This document shows positions 34,726 to 42,461 of a stretch of 64,000 bases of DNA, piece after piece (the stretch's first letter is position 1; every line of letters begins with the position of its first letter). The notes under the pieces are model-generated. The model did not search any database. It saw only the letters and a list, made by a program, of their open reading frames with translations, and had not been told where the DNA came from. The position numbers were made by a program, and so were the translations under genes. The stretch comes from Hymenobacter cellulosivorans (GTDB lineage Bacteria > Bacteroidota > Bacteroidia > Cytophagales > Hymenobacteraceae): NCBI RefSeq assembly GCF_022919135.1, contig NZ_CP095049.1:2112501-2176500 (forward strand). Reading direction: 5' to 3'.

Positions 34726-35495
34726 AGGATGGTTTTTACGGGCTCGTTGATTTTTAGCGCGTTTTCAATGACAACCCGCTCCACGCCAGCCTCCAAGGCC
34801 GCAAAGGCGTTATCGAGCTTAGGCACCATGCCCGCCGCAATTACGCCGCTGGCTTTGAGCTCCTGGTACTGTCCGGGCGTTATTTGCGGAATGACGGAGT
34901 GCTCGTCGTTCACATCAGCCAGCACTCCGTCTTTTTCGAAGCAGAAGTGCAGCTCCACCTGATAAAACGGTGCCAAGGCCCGGGCCAGGGAACTGGCAAT
35001 GGTATCGGCGTTGGTATTGAGCAGTTGACCTTGCCCGTCATGGGTAATAGCGCAGAAAACCGGTGTTAGGTCCGCCGTCAGTAGGGCTTGGAGCAGATCG
35101 GCATTCACACTGTGCTCGTCAATATCCCCCACAAAGCCGTAATCAATTTCCTTGACTGGCCGCTTTGAGGCGCGGATTACGTTGCCGTCGGCCCCTGACA
35201 AACCCAGGGCGTTGAGGCCATAGGCTTGCAGCCCGGCTACTACCTGCTTATTTGTTTTACCGGCGTAGAACATGGTCACGATGTCGAGCGTGGCTGCGTC
35301 GGTGATGCGGCGGCCCTGTACCATCTTGGGCTCGATACCCAAGTCCTGCAGCATCTGGCTGGCACCCTTGCCGCCGCCGTGCACTAACATTATCTTATTG
35401 TCAAGTTTGGCCAGCTCACTGAGAAACTGTTGGAGCTGGGCCGCGTCGTCGATAATGCCGCCGCCAATCTTGAAAATCTTCAGAACCTCTTGCAT
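34713..35495 (-). CDS. argB: N-acylglutamate kinase
   Basis: Phosphorylates the N-acylated glutamate in arginine synthesis; 260 residues from ATG 35495, where MQEVLKIFKIGGGIIDD matches the start of the amino-acid kinase fold. Other marks are MLVHGGGKGASQML, GADGNVIRA and the nucleotide-binding LNTNADTIASSLA. The longer open frame upstream is rejected. A TACCTTTG box on the minus strand at 35564-35571 is an exact -7 consensus 69 bp before the start. As in Bacteroides, the acyl group may be succinyl or acetyl; the sequence alone does not decide. Confidence 0.94.
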   Translation of the reverse strand: MQEVLKIFKIGGGIIDDAAQLQQFLSELAKLDNKIMLVHGGGKGASQMLQDLGIEPKMVQGRRITDAATLDIVTMFYAGKTNKQVVAGLQAYGLNALGLSGADGNVIRASKRPVKEIDYGFVGDIDEHSVNADLLQALLTADLTPVFCAITHDGQGQLLNTNADTIASSLARALAPFYQVELHFCFEKDGVLADVNDEHSVIPQITPGQYQELKASGVIAAGMVPKLDNAFAALEAGVERVVIENALKINEPVKTILCRS

Positions 35496-35563
35496 GCAGA
35501 TAGGTAGGGCAGCCACAGAAAACTGCCGGGTGAACAAATCGGGTGGGAGAGGACCGCGAGGCG

Positions 35564-35571
35564 CAAAGGTA
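35564..35571 (-). promoter_or_regulatory. -7 box (TACCTTTG) for argB
   Basis: Exact match to the Bacteroidota -7 consensus TAnnTTTG on the minus strand, 69 bp upstream of argB. No clear -33 TTTG was found at the usual distance. Confidence 0.6.
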
Positions 35572-35703
35572 GAGGCTAGGGCCGGGTAATGCACGGTTTA
35601 TTCTTTGGCAAAACGGGGGCTATTGCGTTTAAACCGGCTTTTTATGGCTGCCTAGGCTGGAAAGCCCGAAAAAATAGGCAGTAGTTTTTTGAAACGTTTT
35701 TAC

Positions 35704-35711
35704 TACGTTTG
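35704..35711 (+). promoter_or_regulatory. -7 box (TACGTTTG) candidate for the GNAT-argG operon
   Basis: Exact match to TAnnTTTG. The only nearby TTTG lies 12 bp upstream, too close for a standard -33 element, so support rests on the -7 box and the divergent layout. Confidence 0.5.
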
Positions 35712-36358
35712 TGTTTAAAGCGGCAGAAACCAATTCCGCTTTCTACCCAGCCATGTCCCGACGACCGTCATTCGCCCTCCTGCCCGCCCCTCAGTGGCCG
35801 GCACGACCGTGTGGAGCCGGGTCGTCGCGACGACCGTCACCCACGATTTGATAGCTCCGGGCCCTTGCCCGCGAAGCTCGTGGTGAACGTAAGGACAAAT
35901 CCTGCGTATGTCACTTTTCTGAGGCGCACTTGGCTACAGTCAGGTGTAATGGAGCAGCCTAACCGGCCGCTTCGTGTGCTACAGAGCCGCATGACCAAGG
36001 CAATACCGCCTTACTTTTTTGCAGAAGCTTGCAATCTGACATCTGGGTTTTATGTTTGCAAAAAATTTCAGAGGTGGCTTTGTCCGACGATGCCACCCGT
36101 AAACAGGGTTTCTAACGACTAATCGACCGAGCGAGTGTAGGACGCAGTATAGGTACTGATGGCGAGCCACGTTTTAAGGCTCACCAATGCGGCAAGACAA
36201 ACAGCCGCCTTCCCTGGTCGATTACTCATTCTGGCACTTTTCCCTGATACCGGCCTCGTGCTCGGTTGCCGCACAACGTTCTGGTTGTGCCTGCTTTTCT
36301 CCCTTTTCGTCTTTCCGAGTCCGTTGCCTGAGAGCAGGCAGCTAACCGAGCTTTGACC

Positions 36359-36940
36359 ATGGTATTACGAGTCGCCTATGCTGCCGATGCGCAGTATGTG
36401 GAAACCCTTTGTCAATGGTATGAGGAATCTGCCAGAACGCGCGGCGTAGGTATCGCCAAGCGTGACCCTAACTATCTGAAAAAGAAGATGGAGCGGGGCG
36501 ACGCCATTATTGCCTTCGTCGACAATGAGCTGGCTGGTTTCTGCTATATCGAAACCTTCGAGGACAACAAGTTTGTCGTCAATTCCGGCCTGATTGTCAA
36601 CACCGAGCTCCGCAAGGAAGGGCTGGGCCGCGCCATCAAGCACCGCGTGTTTGAGTTGTCGCGCACCAAATACCCCGGCGCCAAAATCTTCGGTATTACC
36701 ACCAGCGGGCCGGTCATGAAGATCAACTCCGAGCTGGGCTACCGCCCCGTCACGTTCACTGAACTGACCCAGAGCGACGACTTCTGGAAAGGCTGCATGG
36801 GCTGCAAGAACTATCCGATTCTGCAGGAAAACCAGCGCAAAATGTGCCTGTGCACCGGCATGGTCTACGACAAGCTCGACGACCAGTATGGCCAGCCCGT
36901 ACAGGAAACCATTGAGATTTTAACACCCCAAGGTCACTAA
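36359..36940 (+). CDS. GNAT acetyltransferase, candidate N-acylglutamate synthase of the arginine operon
   Basis: A 193-residue GNAT protein; ATG 36359 is preferred to a TTG two codons earlier. Acetyl-CoA binding is shown by the strand VVNSGLIVNTELR followed by RKEGLGRAIKH (residues 85-95, the R/QxxGxG/A motif). Unusual is a C-terminal Cys cluster, GCMGCK and KMCLCTG (Cys146, 149, 163, 165; C-x2-C-x13-C-x-C), suggesting a bound metal. Its stop overlaps argG by one base, so it heads the argG-argC-argD operon. No argA or argJ gene is present in the cluster, which makes it the natural candidate for acylating glutamate. Direct evidence for that reaction is lacking. Confidence 0.85.
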   Translation: MVLRVAYAADAQYVETLCQWYEESARTRGVGIAKRDPNYLKKKMERGDAIIAFVDNELAGFCYIETFEDNKFVVNSGLIVNTELRKEGLGRAIKHRVFELSRTKYPGAKIFGITTSGPVMKINSELGYRPVTFTELTQSDDFWKGCMGCKNYPILQENQRKMCLCTGMVYDKLDDQYGQPVQETIEILTPQGH

Positions 36941-38127
36941 TGAAAAAGGTAGTTTTAGCGTACAGCGGCGGCTTGGATACGTCCTACTGCGTTGTATATC
37001 TGACCCGCGAACTGGGTCTGGAGGTTCACACGGTTATCGTCAACTCCGGCGGCTTCTCAGATGAGGAGCTGACGGCCATTGAGAAGCGGGCCTACGAGCT
37101 GGGTTCGACCAAGCACGAGGTCATCGACGTAACCCAGCGATTCTACCAGGACTGTTTGCGCTACCTGATCTTTGGTAACATCCTCAAGAACGATACGTAC
37201 CCGCTGAGCGTCAGTGCGGAGCGCATGTTTCAGTCGTTGGCGCTGGCTGAGTATGCCCGCGAGCATAAGGCCGACTACATTGCCCACGGCAGCACCGGTG
37301 CTGGCAACGACCAGGTTCGTTTCGACGTGGCTTTCTCCGTCATTGCGCCCAACACGGAAATCATTACGCCCATCCGGGATTTGAAACTCTCCCGCCAGGC
37401 TGAAATCGACTTTCTCAATCAGCACGGCTTTGAGATGAGCTGGGAAAAAGCCAAATACTCCATCAACAAGGGTATCTGGGGCACCAGCGTGGGCGGCGTT
37501 GAAACGCTGACCTCACACCAGGCGCTGCCCGAGTCGGCATATCCCACGCAGCTGAGCGCTACCGAGCCTGCCAGCATCGAAATTACCTTCGAGAAAGGCG
37601 AGCCGGTGGCGCTGAACGGCGAAACTATGAACCCGGTGGCTTTGATTCAGGCCCTGAACGAACTGGCCGGCACCTACGCCATTGGCCGCGACACCCACGT
37701 GGGCGACACGATTCTGGGCATCAAAGGCCGCGTGGGCTTCGAGGCACCCGCCCCGCTGATTCTGCTCAAGGCCCACCACTTGCTGGAAAAGCATACGTCG
37801 AGCCGCTGGCAGCTGCTGCACAAGGACTACGTGGCCAATTGGTACGGCACGCTGTTGCACGAGGCCCAGTACCTCGACCCGGTGATGCGCGACTTCGAAG
37901 CCCTGCTGACGTCCTCGCAGGAGCGGGTGTCGGGCAAGGTGTTCGTGACCCTGAAGCCTTACCAGTTTGAGCTGCAGGGCATCGAGTCGAAGTACGATAT
38001 GATGCGCTCCAAGGTGGCCACCTACGGCGAGGAAAACGACGCCTGGGACGGCCGCGACGCCAAGGGCTTCATCAAGATTTTCAGCAACCAACTGCGCATT
38101 CACTCCTCTTTCAACGATGAAAATTAA
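36940..38127 (+). CDS. argG: Argininosuccinate synthase
   Basis: Joins citrulline and aspartate with ATP. 395 residues starting MKKVVLAYSGGLDTSYC, the PP-loop motif of the family, with the later SVSAERMFQSLALAEYAREH, HGSTGAGNDQVRFD and YSINKGIWGTSVGG segments conserved in argininosuccinate synthases. Its ATG overlaps the last base of the GNAT stop, and its end overlaps argC by 11 bp, a tight operon. The enzyme acts in the cytoplasm directly before argH in the pathway. Confidence 0.97.
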   Translation: MKKVVLAYSGGLDTSYCVVYLTRELGLEVHTVIVNSGGFSDEELTAIEKRAYELGSTKHEVIDVTQRFYQDCLRYLIFGNILKNDTYPLSVSAERMFQSLALAEYAREHKADYIAHGSTGAGNDQVRFDVAFSVIAPNTEIITPIRDLKLSRQAEIDFLNQHGFEMSWEKAKYSINKGIWGTSVGGVETLTSHQALPESAYPTQLSATEPASIEITFEKGEPVALNGETMNPVALIQALNELAGTYAIGRDTHVGDTILGIKGRVGFEAPAPLILLKAHHLLEKHTSSRWQLLHKDYVANWYGTLLHEAQYLDPVMRDFEALLTSSQERVSGKVFVTLKPYQFELQGIESKYDMMRSKVATYGEENDAWDGRDAKGFIKIFSNQLRIHSSFNDEN

Positions 38128-39097
38128 GGCGGGCATTGTGGGCGGGGCCGGCTACACGGCCGGGGAGCTCATCCGCATCCTGCTCCACCACGAGTTTGTG
38201 GAGCTGGGCGGTATCGTCAGCTCGTCTAATGCAGGCAACCCCGTGCATCAGGTGCACGACGACCTGATAGGCGACACCGACCTGGTATTTGCCGCCGAGC
38301 TGGCCGGCGACGAAGACGTGGTGTTTCTGTGCCTGGGCCACGGCAACTCGAAGGCCTGGCTGGAGAAAAATGCCCTGCCCGATACGACCCACGTCATTGA
38401 CCTAAGCAACGATTTCCGCTTGGAGGCCGACGCTGAGTTTGCCGACCGGGAGTTTGTCTACGGCTTGCCCGAGCTCAACAAAGGCCGGATTCAGCAGGCC
38501 CAGAGCATTGCCAACCCCGGCTGCTTTGCCACCGCTATTCAGTTGGCCTTGCTGCCGCTGGCTCATGCCGGCAAGCTGACCGAGGACGTGCACGTGTCGG
38601 CCATAACGGGTTCTACAGGCGCGGGGCAGAGCCTGTCAGAGACGGTGCACTTCTCGTGGCGCACGAATAACGTTTCCATCTACAAGCCCTTTACCCACCA
38701 GCACCTCGGCGAAATAGGGGAGAGCCTGGCCCAGCTGCAAAGCCAGCCCGGGGGGGAAATCTACTTCGTGCCCTACCGCGGCAACTTTGCCCGGGGCATT
38801 TTCGCCAGCGTCTATACGCCTTCGGATCTGACTCAGGACGAGGCCCGGGCGCTGTATAAGAAGTTCTACGCCGATGCGCCGTTTACCACCGTGTCGGATA
38901 AGGAAGTGCATCTAAAGCAGGTGGTGAATACCAACAAGTGCCTGCTGCACGTGCAGAAGCTAGGCAAGCAGCTGCTCATCACCTCGGTTATTGACAATTT
39001 GGTGAAGGGCGCCTCGGGCCAGGCCGTCCAGAATATGAATCTGCTTTTTGGCCTGCCGGAAACGACGGGACTCAACCTCAAATCGGTGCTTTTCTAA
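38117..39097 (+). CDS. argC: N-acylglutamyl-phosphate reductase
   Basis: NADPH-dependent reductase of 326 residues. The Rossmann start is IKAGIVGGAGYTAGELIRIL, and the active-site Cys is in NPGCFATAIQL (Cys136). The ITGSTGAGQSL and FVPYRGNFARGIFA segments are family-typical. It overlaps argG by 11 bp and argD by one base (TAATGG), so all are co-translated. Its substrate is the phosphate made by argB on the other strand. Confidence 0.96.
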   Translation: MKIKAGIVGGAGYTAGELIRILLHHEFVELGGIVSSSNAGNPVHQVHDDLIGDTDLVFAAELAGDEDVVFLCLGHGNSKAWLEKNALPDTTHVIDLSNDFRLEADAEFADREFVYGLPELNKGRIQQAQSIANPGCFATAIQLALLPLAHAGKLTEDVHVSAITGSTGAGQSLSETVHFSWRTNNVSIYKPFTHQHLGEIGESLAQLQSQPGGEIYFVPYRGNFARGIFASVYTPSDLTQDEARALYKKFYADAPFTTVSDKEVHLKQVVNTNKCLLHVQKLGKQLLITSVIDNLVKGASGQAVQNMNLLFGLPETTGLNLKSVLF

Positions 39098-40236
39098 TGG
39101 AGCTTTTCAACGTTTATCCGCTCGTCAACATCACGCCGGTGAAGGCGCTAGGGGCGAAACTCTGGGACGACCAGGGCCAGGAGTACCTGGATTTTTACGG
39201 CGGGCACGCCGTTATTTCCATCGGCCACAGCCACCCGCACTACGTGCAGCGCCTCACCGAGCAGCTGCAGAACATTGGCTTCTACTCCAACTCGGTGCAG
39301 ATTCCAATTCAGCAGCAACTGGCTAGTAAGCTCGGGCAGGTGTCGGGCTACGAAAGCTACTCGCTGTTTCTGTGCAACTCGGGCGCTGAAGCCAACGAAA
39401 ACGCGCTGAAGCTGGCTTCCTTCCACACCGGCAAAAAGCGGGTCATTGCCTTCAAAGGCGCTTTCCACGGCCGTACCTCGGGTGCCGTAGCTGCTACTGA
39501 TAACCCCAAGATTGTCGCGCCCTTCAACGCCGACCACGCTATTTCCTTCCTGGAGTACGACCTGGCAGCGGTAGAGCAGGTGCTGCAGGGCGGTGACGTT
39601 TGCGCGGCCATTATTGAGCCCATTCAGGGCGTGGGTGGCATTATCATGCCTGCCGACGAGTTTTTGCAAAGCCTGTCCGCCCTGTGCAAGCAGTACGGTG
39701 CCCTGCTCATTGCCGACGAGGTGCAGAGCGGCTACGGCCGTAGCGGTAAGTTCTTCGCCCACCAGCACGCCGGTATTCAGCCCGACGTTATTTCGGTCGC
39801 CAAGGGCATGGGCAACGGCTTTCCCATCGGCGGCATCCTGATTGCGCCCGAGCTCAAGGCTTCGTACGGTCTGTTGGGCACCACGTTTGGCGGCAACCAC
39901 CTGGCCTGCGCCGCGGCTCTGGCCGTGCTGGAAGTTATTGAGCAGGAAAGCCTGCTGAGCCACGCCACGGAGCTGGGTGCGTATTTGCGGCAGGAGCTCG
40001 AAGCCAACGCCGGGGCCGAGGAAATCCGGGGCCGGGGACTGATGGTCGGCATCAAGTACGATTTCCCCATCAAGGACGTGCGCGACAAGCTGCTGAGCGA
40101 GTACCACATTTTCGTCGGCAATGCCTCCGACCCTGGGGTGCTCCGCCTGCTGCCCCCGCTCAACATCACCAAGGATGAAGTCGACCGGTTTTTGCAGGCG
40201 CTGTATGCAATTATTCCGGCCGAGGTAAAAAAGTAA
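39097..40236 (+). CDS. argD: Acylornithine aminotransferase
   Basis: PLP-dependent class-III aminotransferase of 379 residues converting N-acylglutamate semialdehyde to N-acylornithine. Marks: LCNSGAEANENALKLA (phosphate-binding), AFKGAFHGRT, IIEPIQGVGG, IADEVQSGYGRSGK and the PLP Lys in SVAKGMGNGFPIGG (Lys236). The first ATG at 39097 overlaps the argC stop. Followed by a 536-bp gap before carA. Confidence 0.95.
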   Translation: MELFNVYPLVNITPVKALGAKLWDDQGQEYLDFYGGHAVISIGHSHPHYVQRLTEQLQNIGFYSNSVQIPIQQQLASKLGQVSGYESYSLFLCNSGAEANENALKLASFHTGKKRVIAFKGAFHGRTSGAVAATDNPKIVAPFNADHAISFLEYDLAAVEQVLQGGDVCAAIIEPIQGVGGIIMPADEFLQSLSALCKQYGALLIADEVQSGYGRSGKFFAHQHAGIQPDVISVAKGMGNGFPIGGILIAPELKASYGLLGTTFGGNHLACAAALAVLEVIEQESLLSHATELGAYLRQELEANAGAEEIRGRGLMVGIKYDFPIKDVRDKLLSEYHIFVGNASDPGVLRLLPPLNITKDEVDRFLQALYAIIPAEVKK

Positions 40237-40772
40237 GCGACCTGTGGCCTAACTTGCAGCCCCAATGAGTAGCACGACGAGGTTTATGAGCCAGGCTCAC
40301 CTTCTGATTAGCTGCACGCTGCCATTGGTTTCTATTGCGCAGCAACCGGCTGGTTCTTTCCGTGAAAGAACGGCCACCATCTTTTCCTTTCAGCAGTCGT
40401 GCCCGCCCGACTCCCCGATGCCTGACATTTGGGAGCGGCAGGGTGCGGGACCGATTGATATATCCTCTTTCGCTCCCGTTTGGCTTAAGTCCTCGTTCGG
40501 CTGGAATAGACCTCTGATGTTTGGTTCTGTTCCAGCCGAAATTGTATCCGGGCGGTTCAGAAAGCTGGCTGAGGCTACGCCTAGCACCCGCAATACGCCC
40601 GACACAGGGGCTCTACGAATCGCCGCATTCCCTTCCATGGTAAGGTTCCGACTAACATTGGTTGGGCCAATGGGCGTACCCGCTACTTTCTCCCCATTGA
40701 CGAGAAAGGAAGCAGCGTGCCTGACTACTGCAGAAAATCAACAACAGAGTAAACCATTTTTCGCATAACAGA
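40237..40772 (+). promoter_or_regulatory. 536-bp hairpin-rich leader of carA
   Basis: No gene is supported. Hairpins seen: 40353-40359/40365-40371 followed by a pyrimidine-rich tract, 40496-40506/40530-40540 (11 bp perfect stem, 23-base loop), 40656-40661/40667-40672, and a TTTCTC/GAGAAA hairpin close to the gene. TAACATTG at 40653 is one mismatch from a -7 box. The number of stems suggests a regulated leader, perhaps responding to arginine or pyrimidine supply, but no known riboswitch was recognised. Confidence 0.4.
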
Positions 40773-41858
40773 GTGGAAAACGCTAAATCGGTAAAACTCA
40801 TCCTCGAAGACGGCACCGAAATCGAGGGCCAATCTTTTGGCGCATTTACCTCCGCCGCGGGCGAGGTAGTGTTCAGCACGGCCATGACCGGCTACCCCGA
40901 AAACCTCACCGACCCGTCTTTCGCCGGCCAGATCCTGGTGCTCACCTACCCCATGGTGGGCAACTACGGCGTGCCCGGCGAGGAGCTGTACGAGTCGATT
41001 TCCAAGATTTTCGAGTCGGACAAGATTCACATTGCCGGCCTGGTGGTGAATTACTACTCCGAGGAGCACAGCCACTGGAACGCCGCCAAAAGCCTCGGCG
41101 ACTGGCTTAAGGAGTACAACATCCCTGGCATCTTCGGCGTGGATACCCGCATGCTGACCAAAATCCTGCGGGAGAAAGGCGCCATGCTGGGCAAAATCGT
41201 GGCCGAGCAGGACGTGGAGCTGCACGACCCCAACCAGGACAACCTAGTGGCCCAGGTGAGCCCCACGGAGGTAAAGCGCTACGGTACGGGGCAGCACAAA
41301 ATTGTGCTCGTCGACTGCGGGACCAAGACCAACATCATCCGCTGCTTTCTGGAGCGCGACGTGGAGCTCATCCGCGTGCCTTGGGACTACGACTTCACCA
41401 CCCTCGACTACGACGGCCTGTTCCTGAGCAACGGACCCGGCGACCCGAAAATGTGCGAGCCGACTATCCAACACCTGCAAACGGCGCTGGGCCAAGACAA
41501 GCCCATCTTCGGTATCTGCCTGGGCTCCCAGCTCATGGGCCTGGCCGCGGGCGGCGACACGTTCAAGCTCAAGTACGGCCACCGCAGCCACAACCAGCCC
41601 GTGCTGCTCACCGGCACCAAGCGCAGCTACATCACCAGCCAGAACCACGGCTTTGCCGTCGACACGGCCACGCTGCCCGCCGAGTGGGACATGCTGTTTG
41701 AGAACCTCAACGACGGCACCTGCGAAGGCATCAAGCACAAAACCAAGCCCTTTTTCTCCACCCAGTTTCACCCCGAAGCCGCCGGCGGCCCCGAGGATAC
41801 GGAGTACCTGTTCGACGACTTCCTGCAGGCCGTAGCGGAGTATAAAGCCGCTAAGTAG
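40773..41858 (+). CDS. carA: Carbamoyl-phosphate synthase small subunit
   Basis: Glutaminase subunit making ammonia for carB; 361 residues starting at GTG 40773, the only start that keeps the N-terminal strand KSVKLILEDGTEIEGQSFG. The N-terminal domain has VFSTAMTGYPENLTDPSF. The class-I amidotransferase domain has the nucleophile Cys in IFGICLGSQLMG (Cys249) and the His/Glu pair in FHPEAAGGPEDTEYL. Separated from carB by a repeat copy and an AT-rich gene, which is unusual for this pair. Confidence 0.96.
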   Translation: MENAKSVKLILEDGTEIEGQSFGAFTSAAGEVVFSTAMTGYPENLTDPSFAGQILVLTYPMVGNYGVPGEELYESISKIFESDKIHIAGLVVNYYSEEHSHWNAAKSLGDWLKEYNIPGIFGVDTRMLTKILREKGAMLGKIVAEQDVELHDPNQDNLVAQVSPTEVKRYGTGQHKIVLVDCGTKTNIIRCFLERDVELIRVPWDYDFTTLDYDGLFLSNGPGDPKMCEPTIQHLQTALGQDKPIFGICLGSQLMGLAAGGDTFKLKYGHRSHNQPVLLTGTKRSYITSQNHGFAVDTATLPAEWDMLFENLNDGTCEGIKHKTKPFFSTQFHPEAAGGPEDTEYLFDDFLQAVAEYKAAK

Positions 41859-41875
41859 AAATACCTGAAAAGAAT

Positions 41876-41899
41876 GTCATGCTGAGCTTGCCGAAGCAT
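41876..41899. repeat. Dispersed repeat copy after carA
   Basis: GTCATGCTGAGCTTGCCGAAGCAT split here for length as GTCATGCTGAGC and TTGCCGAAGCAT. It matches the 19385 unit except for one base and lies 17 bp after the carA stop, directly before an AT-rich unrecognised gene. Confidence 0.85.
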
Positions 41900-41916
41900 A
41901 TGAAAAATATGAATCC

Positions 41917-42345
41917 ATGAGCAGGATATGCCTAATAGTTGTTTTGTTCTTGGTTTCATTCATGTGTTATTCACAAGCAAAAAAACCAGAGTTTATCAGG
42001 CTCGAATATATCGGTGGTTTAGAAGATAAACCCATATTTCCTGTCGTGATAAGTAGATCTGCTTTAGAGCGGAATAGTCACGAATTTGCGTATGTAGTTA
42101 ATCAAATTTCTTTTGAAGAGCTCGGCTGCTATATGAAGGTTGTTAACCAAGTTGGTGCATCACAGAGAGGCGTAGATGCCTCTTATGAAGTGTCTTATGA
42201 TCTTGGTAATGAGAAGGGCATATTTTTAGTTGATACTTCATTCACTATTAGGTTTCTGAATACTGTAAAAGGTATCGTGTTAAGAACAGATAGTTCAAAT
42301 GATTTAATCGAAGAAATTCAAGGGTATATTAATCGATTGAAATGA
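41917..42345 (+). CDS. Hypothetical AT-rich exported protein between carA and carB
   Basis: Not recognised. It encodes 142 residues with a signal peptide (MSRICLIVVLFLVSFMCYSQ) and a mature part of mixed strands and helices (KPEFIRLEYIGGLEDKPIFP). Codon use is strongly AT-rich, unlike carA and carB on either side, and a dispersed repeat lies directly upstream. This points to recent acquisition between two genes that normally adjoin. It resembles small secreted proteins of Bacteroidota whose roles are unknown. ATG at 41917 gives the complete signal peptide. Confidence 0.75.
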   Translation: MSRICLIVVLFLVSFMCYSQAKKPEFIRLEYIGGLEDKPIFPVVISRSALERNSHEFAYVVNQISFEELGCYMKVVNQVGASQRGVDASYEVSYDLGNEKGIFLVDTSFTIRFLNTVKGIVLRTDSSNDLIEEIQGYINRLK

Positions 42346-42461
42346 TCTGCCAAATAAATTTTTGTTTGCCATGAGAATGGTAAGCGACGCATTCTAACTA
42401 ACAACGAAACCCGACAGCCTTTTAACACGACCTACTCCACGGTCTGTTACCAACCCTTAGA

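Larger units (their letters stand above)
35496..36358 (+). promoter_or_regulatory. Divergent promoter region and long structured leader of the argG operon
   Basis: No gene is supported. Facing left is TACCTTTG (complement of 35564-35571) for argB; facing right is TACGTTTG (35704-35711) for the GNAT-argG operon. This would give a leader of about 640 bases. The leader has a hairpin 35717-35723/35736-35742, a repeated CGACGACCGTCA (35759-35770 and 35828-35839) with its complement GGTCGTCG between them (35820-35827), and an extended hairpin 35837-35886. It also has a late hairpin 36271-36277/36284-36290 followed by a T-rich tract, and a small hairpin 36326-36339 near the start codon. The layout resembles attenuation; no ligand is evident. 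Confidence 0.5.

Noticed and set aside
35709..36122. A 137-codon frame in the argG-operon leader
   Set aside because: Covers the palindromes and repeats, no domain, composition unlike coding sequence.
40265..40768. A 167-codon frame in the carA leader
   Set aside because: No domain, atypical codons and several hairpins within it.
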